Source: Clostridiales bacterium (lineage in GTDB: Bacteria; Bacillota; Clostridia; Christensenellales; Aristaeellaceae). From it: a DNA stretch of 8,543 nt. Location of the stretch: assembly GCA_004555535.1 (NCBI GenBank), contig SFHU01000132.1:1-8543 (forward strand), in the 5' to 3' direction. The translations under genes were made by a program, and so were the position numbers. Within the stretch, counting starts at the first letter, position 1; each line of letters opens with the position of its first letter. Below, piece after piece: positions 1 to 6,172 of this stretch. The notes under the pieces were generated by a model that searched no databases, was not told the origin of the DNA, and saw only the letters and a program-made list of their open reading frames with translations.

Positions 1-832
1 CAATCGCAGCCTCGCAGGCGGCAACCAGCTTCGCCTTCACGTCATCCGCCACGCCCTTGGGGATGGCCATGCCGCGCTGGGTGAAGTAGGTGATGTCGTA
101 GCCCTGCTCCTGGCAGGTGGGCACGTCCGGGAAGAGCGCGTTGCGCTGGGTGTCCATGACGCCCAGGCACACGAGGTGGCCGGACTCGATGAAGCTGCGC
201 GCCTCAGCCAGAGACACGGTCACGCCCTGGATGAAGCCGGAGGCGGCGTTCTGCACGGCAGTGGCAGCGCCCTCCTGGTAGGTGATCATCTGCAGCTCGA
301 TGCCCGCGGCGTTCATCAGATAGCCGCCGGCGATGTGCCAGACGGAGGCGTTGGAGGAGCCGCCCATCTGAACCTCGCCCGGATGCGCCTTGCAGTAGTC
401 GATGAAGCTGGCCAGATCGGAGATGCCGTTGGCCTTGGCCCACTCGGCGTTGACGGTGATCGCGGCGGCGTCGGTGTTGACGCGGCAGAGCGGATCGTAG
501 TTCTCATAGGTGTAATCGGACATATCCTGTGCCTTGTAAGCGGAGAGCTCAAAGGTGATCATGCCCATGGTGTAGCCGTCGGGATCGGCGTCGGCGATGG
601 CCTCGTGGCCGATGACGCCGGAAGCGCCGGTCAGGTTGTCAACGGTCAGGGTGACGCCCAGCTGCTTGCTCAGGGCCTCACAGAAGGCGCGCAGGCAGGA
701 GTCGGTGCCGCCGCCGGCGCCCCACGGGCAGATGACGGAGATACCCTTGCTCGGGTATTCCGCAGCGGAAGCGACGGTTGCCATGCCGCACACGAGCACG
801 AGCGCGACCATCAGGGCAAGAAACTTTTTCAT
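1..832 (-). CDS. Tripartite tricarboxylate transporter substrate-binding protein (TctC/Bug family), 3' end beyond window
   Basis: This is the extracytoplasmic solute-binding component of a TTT transporter, which captures carboxylates and hands them to TctA/TctB-type membrane partners. 277 codons are visible; the family is usually about 320-330 residues, so the C-terminus lies off the left edge. Residues 1-23 form a Sec signal peptide (MKK start, hydrophobic core, ASA then AEYP as a likely signal peptidase I site). The mature start, YPSKGISVICPWGAGGGTD, is the typical Bug/TctC N-terminal signature with the Gly-rich ligand loop. Later segments (DNLTGASGVIG at 66-75, DADPDGYTMG at 81-90, MGGSSNASVWHIAGG at 156-170, FPDVPT at 234-239) also fit the family. 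The ATG at 832 is chosen because GAGGAGGA lies 10-17 bases upstream and the signal peptide begins there. TctA/TctB genes may follow downstream, outside the window. The ligand cannot be read from the sequence. Confidence 0.93.
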   Translation of the reverse strand, partial: MKKFLALMVALVLVCGMATVASAAEYPSKGISVICPWGAGGGTDSCLRAFCEALSKQLGVTLTVDNLTGASGVIGHEAIADADPDGYTMGMITFELSAYKAQDMSDYTYENYDPLCRVNTDAAAITVNAEWAKANGISDLASFIDYCKAHPGEVQMGGSSNASVWHIAGGYLMNAAGIELQMITYQEGAATAVQNAASGFIQGVTVSLAEARSFIESGHLVCLGVMDTQRNALFPDVPTCQEQGYDITYFTQRGMAIPKGVADDVKAKLVAACEAAI

Positions 833-901
833 AGAGAGTTCCTCCTCACGATTTTTGGTCGGCAGAACACAGCTTTTTTGATCTGCCGGCACGTTAGGGA
901 A

Positions 902-930
902 AGTATAACATAGAGGAGAAGAAATGTCAA
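902..930 (-). promoter_or_regulatory. Sigma-A-type promoter of the substrate-binding protein gene
   Basis: On the minus strand TTGACA (925-930) is followed by exactly 17 bp and TATACT (902-907). Transcription would start near 895, giving a leader of about 63 nt before the ATG at 832. The leader contains an inverted repeat (CGGCAGA at 882-888 and TCTGCCG at 860-866, 15-nt loop) without a U-run, so it is not an obvious terminator. Confidence 0.85.
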
Positions 931-1148
931 TAAATATTCACAGCACCGGGCGGCTTTAAATATACATGATGCATAACGAAAAGAGCAGAGTGGGCTTGAA
1001 TTGCCAGAAAAATAGCAGAAATAATTGGCAAGAAACGGGCAACTGACCGGGGGTAAAGGCGGAAAATCATGCAACAGGAGCTGTCAAGGCCCATTGCGGA
1101 ATATGGGGATGCGCCAGCGCGGCAGGGGCGGCAGGGAAAGAGGGCAAC
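931..1148. other. Intergenic stretch with no recognised gene
   Basis: Together with the promoter and leader of the substrate-binding protein gene this makes a gap of about 350 bases between that gene and the tRNA operon. I see no credible coding region: frames crossing it are not preceded by good ribosome binding sites and resemble no known protein. It contains a weak inverted repeat (TTGCCA at 1001-1006, TGGCAA at 1026-1031) that might be an operator or may be chance. Confidence 0.5.
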
Positions 1149-1175
1149 AAAAAAAGCCACAGGCAAAGCCTGTGA
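1149..1175 (-). terminator. Factor-independent terminator of the tRNA operon
   Basis: Read on the minus strand, CACAGGC-TTT-GCCTGTG (1158-1174) forms a perfect 7-bp stem with a 3-nt loop, followed by GC and a run of seven T. It begins 7 bases past the CCA end of tRNA-Glu. Confidence 0.93.
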
Positions 1176-1180
1176 CTTGG

Positions 1181-1255
1181 TGGCACCTCCAATGGGAATC
1201 GAACCCATGATTTTGCCTTGAGAGGGCAACGTCTTAACCGCTTGACCATGGAGGC
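1181..1255 (-). tRNA. tRNA-Glu (anticodon CUC)
   Basis: A 75-nt cloverleaf with encoded CCA (CCA at 1181-1183, discriminator G73). The anticodon stem TTGCC/GGCAA encloses the loop CTCTCAA, giving anticodon CUC, which reads GAG. The T-arm is ATGGG-TTCGATT-CCCAT and the D-arm GTC-AAGCGGTTAA-GAC is typical of bacterial tRNA-Glu. The acceptor stem GCCTCCA/TGGAGGT closes with a G1-U72 wobble rather than G-C, a minor oddity. It is the second gene of the operon, 3 nt after tRNA-Gln. Confidence 0.97.
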
Positions 1256-1258
1256 AAA

Positions 1259-1332
1259 TGGCTGGGGAACTAGGATTCGAACCTAGACAATACGAGTCAG
1301 AGTCGTAGGTGCTGCCGTTACACAATTCCCCA
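1259..1332 (-). tRNA. tRNA-Gln (anticodon CUG)
   Basis: A 74-nt cloverleaf with encoded CCA. The acceptor stem is TGGGGAA/TTCCCCA with U1-A72, as is typical for tRNA-Gln, and discriminator G73. The anticodon stem TACGA/TCGTA encloses CTCTGAC, giving anticodon CUG, which reads CAG. The T-arm is CTAGG-TTCGAAT-CCTAG. It is the first gene of a two-tRNA transcript with tRNA-Glu. Both tRNAs have C34 and read the G-ending codons that a GC-rich genome favours. Confidence 0.97.
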
Positions 1333-1337
1333 ATTAC

Positions 1338-1356
1338 TTCGAGCGAACCGCTCGAA
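1338..1356 (-). repeat. Perfect inverted repeat in the tRNA operon leader
   Basis: TTCGAGCG-N3-CGCTCGAA, two 8-bp arms around a 3-nt loop, lies between the predicted transcription start (about 1358) and the mature 5' end of tRNA-Gln at 1332. In the precursor RNA it would form a stable hairpin 5 nt before the RNase P cleavage site. It is not followed by a U-run. Confidence 0.8.
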
Positions 1357-1364
1357 CAAAAAGA

Positions 1365-1393
1365 ATTATACCGGAAAACGGGGAATCTGTCAA
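1365..1393 (-). promoter_or_regulatory. Consensus sigma-A promoter of the tRNA-Gln/tRNA-Glu operon
   Basis: On the minus strand TTGACA (1388-1393), a 17-bp spacer and TATAAT (1365-1370) match both hexamers perfectly, as expected for a stable-RNA operon. The next gene upstream on the same strand ends at 1442, so this promoter isolates the tRNAs from it. Confidence 0.95.
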
Positions 1394-1441
1394 TCCCCTT
1401 TTGCTATTTTTTTCAAAGAAGCCATGATGGCACGCGCCGAA

Positions 1442-2155
1442 TCAGATCAGCAGCAGCGCATGACCGCCGCCAAAGACGAAAAAGCCAGCGCGCAGGAGAA
1501 GCACGGCAAGCAGGCCGCAGCCCAGGCAGGCGGCGAGCATTCCGGCGCAGGTGAGTGTCACGCCTGTCGCCCCGCGCCTGCGCACATCCAGAAACGGATA
1601 GGGGTAGGGGCTGTCCGTCTCCGGGATGCAGGGGCCGCGCCGCGCATACTGCAGCACGCAGGCCAGATACCCGAGCGGGATGAGCGTCCACAGCCCCGCG
1701 TCGGCGGCGGTCAGCGTGCCCTTTTGCGGGCCGCAGAGCAGCCAGTAGGCGAAGGTCAGCCATGGCACGAGATAGTGGATGAAGACGTTGTCCGCCAGGA
1801 CGATGAAGAAATCCCGCGTGCGCTGCGCGCGGCGCATCTGCGCGAAAACTGCCGGCATGAGCACGCGGTCAAAGACGACGGCGGTGAGCATGATGCTCAT
1901 CATAACCGCAAACTCGACGTGCGCGATGAGCGGGCGCAGCGCCGCGCGGGCGTAGAGCCGGGGCGCGATCAGCGAGAAATAGAGCAGGACGATCAGGTTG
2001 CTCAAATTGGTGTAATAGAGGAAGAAACCGCGGCGCGGTCTTCCGGCGTAAAAGTCCTTGTGCATGGTCAGGCCGACCAGACAGGCAACCACGATCAGCG
2101 CGCTGAGCACGGCGCCCAGACGGCCAAACGGCGCAGGGGGAATGACGACGAGCAT
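1442..2155 (-). CDS. Pr6Pr-family polytopic membrane protein
   Basis: A 237-residue integral membrane protein of unknown function. Hydrophobic segments lie at about 10-30, 46-64, 80-99, 116-140, 153-170 and 196-223, giving roughly six membrane spans. Three conserved stretches suggest the Pr6Pr family (related to FAR-17a/AIG1-like proteins): YYTNLSNLIVL at 47-57, HYLVPWLTFAYWLL at 127-140 and SPYPYPFLDV at 182-191. The assignment rests on these motifs. I chose the ATG at 2155 because GGAGG lies about 6 bases upstream and the first span follows directly; an in-frame extension to 2290 would add a basic, non-conserved N-terminus. The gene is divergent from the two-component genes across about 235 bp and is followed by the tRNA promoter. 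No partner gene indicates its role. Confidence 0.82.
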   Translation of the reverse strand: MLVVIPPAPFGRLGAVLSALIVVACLVGLTMHKDFYAGRPRRGFFLYYTNLSNLIVLLYFSLIAPRLYARAALRPLIAHVEFAVMMSIMLTAVVFDRVLMPAVFAQMRRAQRTRDFFIVLADNVFIHYLVPWLTFAYWLLCGPQKGTLTAADAGLWTLIPLGYLACVLQYARRGPCIPETDSPYPYPFLDVRRRGATGVTLTCAGMLAACLGCGLLAVLLLRAGFFVFGGGHALLLI

Positions 2156-2390
2156 AACCCACCTCCGAAAGACAAGCTGTCCCTTATTCTGGTTGGGGCG
2201 GGCGGTTTTATGCGGGCGGACGCGCGGAAACGCCGCGGCGCAGAGCGGCCGGGCAGGAAAGAAAAGCAGTGTGAAACAATTTCGAAACATTTATCTGCTA
2301 CACTAAAGGAACACCCGGCCGCAGCGGGGGACAGATCGCCCGGCGCCGGTTTTCCGCGTTACACAGCGACCATCCGATGGGAGGAGCAGC
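2156..2390. other. Divergent intergenic region between the Pr6Pr gene and the response regulator
   Basis: This 235-bp region carries the plus-strand promoter with GAAAC boxes near 2271-2304 and then an untranslated leader of about 80 nt. I could not identify a convincing promoter for the minus-strand Pr6Pr gene here; a weak CAGAAT-like -10 near its ribosome binding site is not well supported. No small gene is apparent. Confidence 0.5.
2271..2304 (+). promoter_or_regulatory. Promoter of the two-component operon with tandem GAAAC boxes
   Basis: Two 11-bp direct repeats with 8 of 11 identical bases (GTGAAACAATT at 2271-2281, TCGAAACATTT at 2282-2292) abut an extended -10, TGC-TACACT (TACACT at 2299-2304). 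There is no good -35 at 17 bp (ACAATT). Direct repeats at 11-bp spacing are the usual arrangement for OmpR/PhoB-type regulators, and the downstream gene is one, so autoregulation is a reasonable inference. The same core occurs before degV. Confidence 0.6.
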
Positions 2391-3065
2391 ATGGTGCATG
2401 TGCTCGTCGTCGAGGACGACGTGAGGCTGAATGAAATCGTCTGCGAGAGCATCGAGGCGAGCGGCTATGCCGCGCACGGATGCCTGAGCGCGCAGCAGGC
2501 CTATGAGGTGATGTACGCGCAGAATATCGACCTGATCGTTTCGGATATCATGATGCCCGGGACGGACGGCTTTGAATTTGTGACGAGCGTCCGGCGCGTC
2601 AACCGGACGATTCCGATCCTGTTGATGACGGCGCGGGATGACCTGGCCGCCAAGCGGCGAGGCTTCCGCGCGGGGATTGACGACTATATGGTCAAGCCCA
2701 TCGACGTGGACGAGCTGATCCTGCGCATCGAGGCGCTGCTGCGCCGCGCACGCATCGAGGCGGAGAAGCGGCTGACGGTCGGCAAGACCGTGCTCGACGC
2801 CGAGGAGATGAGCGCCTATGTCGGCGGCGAGGAGGTTGCGCTGACCGTCCGGGAATTCAACATCCTCTACAAGCTGCTCTCCTACCCGCGCAGGACGTTC
2901 TCCCGCGCGCAGCTGATGGATGAATTCTGGGGCGGAGAGAGCAGCGCGAGCCTGCGCGCCGTGGACGTCTACATCACGCGCATCCGGGACAAGTTTTCGG
3001 CCTGCGAGGACTTCAGGATCGTGACCGTGCATGGTCTTGGCTACAAGGCGGTGCCTGCCGTATGA
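2391..3065 (+). CDS. OmpR/PhoB-family response regulator
   Basis: A 224-residue DNA-binding transcription regulator controlled by phosphorylation. The receiver domain (about 1-118) has the acidic pair D9-D10, phosphoacceptor D52 (IVSDIMMPGTDG), switch T80 (LLMTARDD) and K102 (VKPIDVDEL). The C-terminal winged-helix domain (about 128-222) contains TVREFNILYKLL, the FSRAQLMDEFWG segment and the recognition-helix region SLRAVDVYITRIRDKF, ending with the wing VHGLGYKAV. All key residues are present, so it should be functional. GGGAGGAG lies 5-12 bases before the ATG. Its stop overlaps the start of the histidine kinase gene (ATGA), which indicates translational coupling. Likely targets include its own promoter and degV, by shared motifs. 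Confidence 0.96.
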   Translation: MVHVLVVEDDVRLNEIVCESIEASGYAAHGCLSAQQAYEVMYAQNIDLIVSDIMMPGTDGFEFVTSVRRVNRTIPILLMTARDDLAAKRRGFRAGIDDYMVKPIDVDELILRIEALLRRARIEAEKRLTVGKTVLDAEEMSAYVGGEEVALTVREFNILYKLLSYPRRTFSRAQLMDEFWGGESSASLRAVDVYITRIRDKFSACEDFRIVTVHGLGYKAVPAV

Positions 3066-4171
3066 GGGAGATCAGCTTCTGGCATGAGCAGGATGATCCG
3101 CGCGTCCGCAGGCGGCTGTTTTCCTGGCGGATGTTTGTGCTGATCCTGCTGGTGGTTCTCGTGCTCACGGTGAGCAACGTGCTGATCCTGGAGCTGGTGC
3201 TCAATATGGAGGTCTTCAGCGTCGCGGCGAGTATGGGCGCGGGCACCTATTGGGTTGCGATGGCGCTGCTGGCGGCCGTCGTGCTGCATCTGGTCAGCTG
3301 TGCGAAGTTTGACAGGCCCATGCGCCGGCTGAGCCGGGCGATGCGCGCCGTGGCGGGCGGGGACTATTCCGTCTCCGTGCAGCCCATCCACGAGAGGAGC
3401 AAGTTCGACGACATGGACATCATGTTCGAGGACTTCAACCGGATGGTGCAGGAGCTGGCGAGCACGGAGGACATGAAGGATGACTTCATCGCCAACGTCT
3501 CCCACGAGATCCGGACGCCGCTGGCCGTCATCAGCAGCTATGCGGCCGCGCTGCAGCGGCCCAGCCTGACGGACGCCCAGCGCGACGAATACGCGAAGAC
3601 CATCGCGGTGGCGAGCGACAGCCTGAGCACGCTGGTGAGCAACATCCTGCGGCTGAACAAGCTGGAAAACCAGGAGATCGTGCCCAGCGCGAGGCCCTAT
3701 GACCTGACGCGCCAGCTCTGCGACTGCGCGCTGGCCCACGAGGCGCAGTGGGAGAAGAAGCGCATCGACTTTGACGCGCAGCTCGAGGAGCGCGTCATGG
3801 TGCTCGCCGACGAGAGCATGATGGAGATCGTCTTCAACAACCTGATCGCCAACGCCGTCAAATTCACGGAGCCGGGCGGCCGGATCGTGCTGCGCCAGGA
3901 AAAGGACGGTCCGGACGTCGTTATCACGGTTTCCGACACCGGCTGCGGCATGGACGCGGAGACGAAGGCGCACATCTTCGAAAAGTTCTATCAGGGGGAC
4001 ACGTCCCATGCCGGTGAGGGAAACGGCCTGGGGCTTGCGCTCGTGCGGCGCGTGCTGGACATCTCCCGCGGGCATATCGAGGTGCGCAGCGAGCCGGGCG
4101 AGGGCTCGGACTTCATCGTCCGGCTGCCGCGATATGAAGCATCTGTTGCCAAAGGAGATTCACATTTCTGA
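3062..4171 (+). CDS. Membrane sensor histidine kinase (HAMP-HisKA-HATPase_c)
   Basis: A 369-residue sensor kinase, the cognate partner of the response regulator upstream. Two membrane spans lie at about 22-46 and 61-82, separated by only about 14 residues, so there is almost no extracytoplasmic sensor domain. A HAMP-like linker follows (about 83-135, FDRPMRRLSRAMRAVAGGDYS). The dimerisation/phosphoacceptor domain has H148 in NVSHEIRTPLAVI. The ATP-binding domain has the N-box around N259-N264 (FNNLIANAVKFT), the G1 box SDTGCGMD at 291-298, the F-box FEKFYQGD and the G2 box EGNGLGLALV at 319-328. The architecture resembles intramembrane-sensing kinases of Bacillota. The gene overlaps the regulator gene by 4 bp. 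No terminator follows, so readthrough into degV is possible. Confidence 0.95.
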   Translation: MREISFWHEQDDPRVRRRLFSWRMFVLILLVVLVLTVSNVLILELVLNMEVFSVAASMGAGTYWVAMALLAAVVLHLVSCAKFDRPMRRLSRAMRAVAGGDYSVSVQPIHERSKFDDMDIMFEDFNRMVQELASTEDMKDDFIANVSHEIRTPLAVISSYAAALQRPSLTDAQRDEYAKTIAVASDSLSTLVSNILRLNKLENQEIVPSARPYDLTRQLCDCALAHEAQWEKKRIDFDAQLEERVMVLADESMMEIVFNNLIANAVKFTEPGGRIVLRQEKDGPDVVITVSDTGCGMDAETKAHIFEKFYQGDTSHAGEGNGLGLALVRRVLDISRGHIEVRSEPGEGSDFIVRLPRYEASVAKGDSHF

Positions 4172-4182
4172 AACAAATCTCC
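4154..4182 (+). repeat. Inverted repeat spanning the histidine kinase stop codon
   Basis: GGAGATT (4154-4160) and AATCTCC (4176-4182) form a 7-bp stem around a 15-nt loop that contains the kinase stop codon and the first GAAAC box. It is not followed by a T-run, so it is unlikely to be a terminator. It could be an mRNA processing or stability element, or an operator component. Confidence 0.5.
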
Positions 4183-4212
4183 ATCAATTCGGAAACGGCG
4201 ACCGGGTATACT
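4167..4212 (+). promoter_or_regulatory. degV promoter with GAAAC boxes matching the two-component promoter
   Basis: GAAAC occurs at 4170-4174 and 4192-4196, 22 bp apart (two helical turns). The second is part of CAATTCGGAAAC (4185-4196), followed by 10 bp and TATACT (4207-4212). The response regulator promoter has CAATTTCGAAAC, 10 bp, TACACT, so the core and its phasing to the -10 are the same. The -35 position (TCAATT) is poor, as in activator-dependent promoters. Confidence 0.55.
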
Positions 4213-4242
4213 GCGCTCATCACGAAACGGAGGTCCTGCTTC

Positions 4243-5094
4243 ATGAGTCACGTTTTGCTTGTTGCCGAATCCGGCTGTGACCTGACGCCCGAGATGGCGA
4301 AAGAGAACGGCGTTACGATTGTTCCGATGCATGTCACCTTTGGTGGGGAGACGCTCGACGATGGCGCGTTCCCCGTCTCCCGAATGTTTGAGCATTACCA
4401 GACGACGCGCGATCTGCCGCGCACCAGCGGCTGCACGCCGCACGACTTTGAGGTCGTCTTCGAGCGCCTGCTTGCGGAGCATCCGGACGCGCAGATCCTG
4501 CATCTGGCCTATTCCGCTTGCACGACCTGCTCGATGCACAGCGCCGTTCTGGCCGCGGATGGCGATGCGCGCATCCTCTCGATTGACACCAAGAGCGTCA
4601 CGGCGGGCCAGGGGGCGATTGTCCTGCGGGTGGCAGCGTTCCTGCGCGAGCATCCGGAGGCGACGCTTGACGAGGCTGCCAACTGTGCCAGGCAGGCTAT
4701 TGAGGCCGTGCGCATGGCGTTTTTCCCGGGGGATCTCGACTACCTGCGCGCGGGCGGGCGCGTGAGCAACGCCGCCTACCTCGGCGCGAAGATTCTCGGT
4801 CTGCATCCGCTCATTGAGATCGACGACGGCAAGCTGATCTCTACGAAGAAATATCGCGGCTCGATGGCGCGCGTCGTCAAAAAGCTGGCCGGCGAATACG
4901 CGACCGCGCAGGGGCTTGACCGCAAGGAAATCTACCTGATTTACGGGCAAGGGCTTGACGAGGCGCTGCGCGGCGAGGTCGAGGAGATCGTGCGCGGGCA
5001 GGGCTTTGCACAGATTCACTGGGTCGAGACCGGCTGCGTCATCGCGGCGCACAGCGGCCCCGGCGCGTTCGGCATTGCGGGCTTTGCCGGCTAA
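4243..5094 (+). CDS. DegV family protein (fatty-acid-binding, FakB-like)
   Basis: A 283-residue cytosolic protein of the DegV/FakB family. Characterised members bind a fatty acid and present it to the kinase FakA for phosphorylation before phospholipid synthesis. The whole family frame is present: TSGCTPHDF at 61-69 (T61-S62 at the head-group site), YSACTTCSMHSA at 90-101, DTKSVTAGQG at 115-124, YLRAGGRVSNAAYLGAKILGLHPLIEI at 167-193 with R169, and HSGPGAFG at 270-277. The length is normal. GGAGGT lies 8 bases before the ATG. One oddity is that the usual SSGLSGTY-like segment is Cys-rich here (C93, C96, plus C12 and C64). It follows the kinase by 71 bp with its own GAAAC-box promoter. No fakA is in the window, so the lipid-carrier role is inferred from the family. 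Confidence 0.93.
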   Translation: MSHVLLVAESGCDLTPEMAKENGVTIVPMHVTFGGETLDDGAFPVSRMFEHYQTTRDLPRTSGCTPHDFEVVFERLLAEHPDAQILHLAYSACTTCSMHSAVLAADGDARILSIDTKSVTAGQGAIVLRVAAFLREHPEATLDEAANCARQAIEAVRMAFFPGDLDYLRAGGRVSNAAYLGAKILGLHPLIEIDDGKLISTKKYRGSMARVVKKLAGEYATAQGLDRKEIYLIYGQGLDEALRGEVEEIVRGQGFAQIHWVETGCVIAAHSGPGAFGIAGFAG

Positions 5095-5135
5095 GCGACC
5101 GACGGTCTGGAACCTGAGACAAGCTGAAACGAAAA

Positions 5136-5182
5136 AAAGGCGGCGGATTTTCTTCCACGGAAGGGAAGGATCCGCCGCCTTT
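5136..5182. terminator. Shared bidirectional terminator between convergent genes
   Basis: Perfect 12-bp arms AAAGGCGGCGGA (5136-5147) and TCCGCCGCCTTT (5171-5182) enclose a 23-nt loop that itself contains the dyad CTTCC-AC-GGAAG. On the minus strand the stem is followed by a run of seven T, ideal for ending the dehydrogenase operon. On the plus strand only TTT follows, so it should stop degV less strongly. Confidence 0.92.
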
Positions 5183-5257
5183 GCTATGCGGAGAAAATGG
5201 GTCTGAACGCAAACGGACTGCCGGCTTGAATCACTCAGAAAACCGACGGTCTGGCGC

Positions 5258-6160
5258 TCATTGCATACCGGAAAGCGCGGTCTCGATGTTGGCGAGCACC
5301 TTCTGGCTCAGCAGGACGAACGCCTGCTTTGTCCTGCCGGCGGAGACGGCCGGGCAGCGGACGGAGGGAAGCTCGAAGAAGTCTGCGCCGACGTCCCCTG
5401 CGGCGGCCTTCGTGTCGCAGAAGAAGCGGTTGCCGGGGCGGCGGACCCACGCGTCGAGCGCTTTGGCGTCAAAGCCCGGGCCGATGGAGGTGTTGAAGAG
5501 CACCTTGTGGTCGCCCAGCGCCTCAAACTGCGCCTTCTGCAGCAGCAGGACGTTCTTGTTGAGGCAGGTGAAGACGACCTCACTCTCGCGCAGCAGCTCG
5601 TCAAGCGGCTTGAAGACATAGCCTGCGGCCTCCGCATCCGCCTTGGGGGCGCGGGCGAAGTAGCTGATCTGCGCGCCCATGAACGCGAGCGCGTCCGCGA
5701 TCATGCGGCCGGAGACGCCCAGGCCGACGATGCCCACGCGCAGCCCCGTGATCTCGGATGGTTCGTCGCGCAGCATCGGCATGCCGAAGCCGTGCAGGAG
5801 GCCGGTGAGCTCATGCAGGACGTACTCGACGACGCCACGGTCGCCGTAGTCGCGGATGCCGAGCACGCGGATGCCATGCTCGCGCGCGCAGGCGATATCG
5901 ACGTTGGCGCTCTCCTCGGAATAGAGGGAGCAGCACATGCCGATGTAGCGGACAGTCGGACAGCGCTCGATGACGGCGCGGGTGATGCGGGAGGTGTAGC
6001 TGACGAGGACGGCGTCCGCATCGGCGATGCGGCGCAGAATCTCCTCGTCATCCGCGGGCACGTCGCGGTAGAGGACGACCTCGCGGGCGTAGTGATGCAG
6101 CTTTTCCTCGGCGGAGGGGATCAGGCTGACGGGCTCGATGGCGACCAGCTTGCGAAACAT
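5258..6160 (-). CDS. D-isomer-specific 2-hydroxyacid dehydrogenase family protein lacking the usual catalytic residues
   Basis: A 300-residue protein with the 2-hydroxyacid dehydrogenase fold. The split substrate-binding domain is about 1-105 plus the C-terminal tail, and the NAD-binding domain is about 106-270 with the Rossmann motif VGIVGLGVSGRMIADAL at 142-158 and TCLNKNVLLL at 198-207. The usual NTARG motif reads NTSIGPGFD (223-231), so the catalytic/substrate Arg is replaced by Ile. The C-terminal PH-x-AG motif reads CPAVSAG (269-275), so the catalytic His is absent. The protein may therefore use other residues, catalyse another reaction, or bind NAD without classical activity. Its start is fixed by GGAGGG overlapping the stop codon of the aspartate dehydrogenase gene (TGAGGAGGG), 12 bp away, so the two are translationally coupled. 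The substrate is unknown. Confidence 0.88.
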   Translation of the reverse strand: MFRKLVAIEPVSLIPSAEEKLHHYAREVVLYRDVPADDEEILRRIADADAVLVSYTSRITRAVIERCPTVRYIGMCCSLYSEESANVDIACAREHGIRVLGIRDYGDRGVVEYVLHELTGLLHGFGMPMLRDEPSEITGLRVGIVGLGVSGRMIADALAFMGAQISYFARAPKADAEAAGYVFKPLDELLRESEVVFTCLNKNVLLLQKAQFEALGDHKVLFNTSIGPGFDAKALDAWVRRPGNRFFCDTKAAAGDVGADFFELPSVRCPAVSAGRTKQAFVLLSQKVLANIETALSGMQ

Positions 6161-6172
6161 GAAAAACCCTCC

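Noticed and set aside
176..913. A 245-codon plus-strand frame at the left end
   Set aside because: The opposite strand encodes a substrate-binding protein with signal peptide, family motifs, ribosome binding site and promoter; the plus frame has none of these.
1001..1031. Inverted repeat TTGCCA...TGGCAA in the gap upstream of the substrate-binding protein gene
   Set aside because: The arms are only 6 bp with 19 bp between them and lie well upstream of the promoter; not enough to call an operator.
2271..2304. ECF sigma factor promoter, because GAAAC resembles ECF -35 elements
   Set aside because: No CGT-type -10 is found 16-17 bp downstream of either GAAAC, while sigma-A-like TACACT/TATACT -10 elements are at a fixed distance in both promoters.
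3041..4075. A 344-codon minus-strand frame opposite the histidine kinase, with similar ones opposite the response regulator (2298-3032) and degV (3991-5052)
   Set aside because: They are antisense to clear family genes, lack recognisable domains and have shadow-type composition.
5098..5254. A 13-bp direct repeat, ACCGACGGTCTGG, at 5098-5110 and 5242-5254 flanking the shared terminator
   Set aside because: A repeat of this length is close to chance for a window this size, and there is no transposase, target duplication or further similarity.
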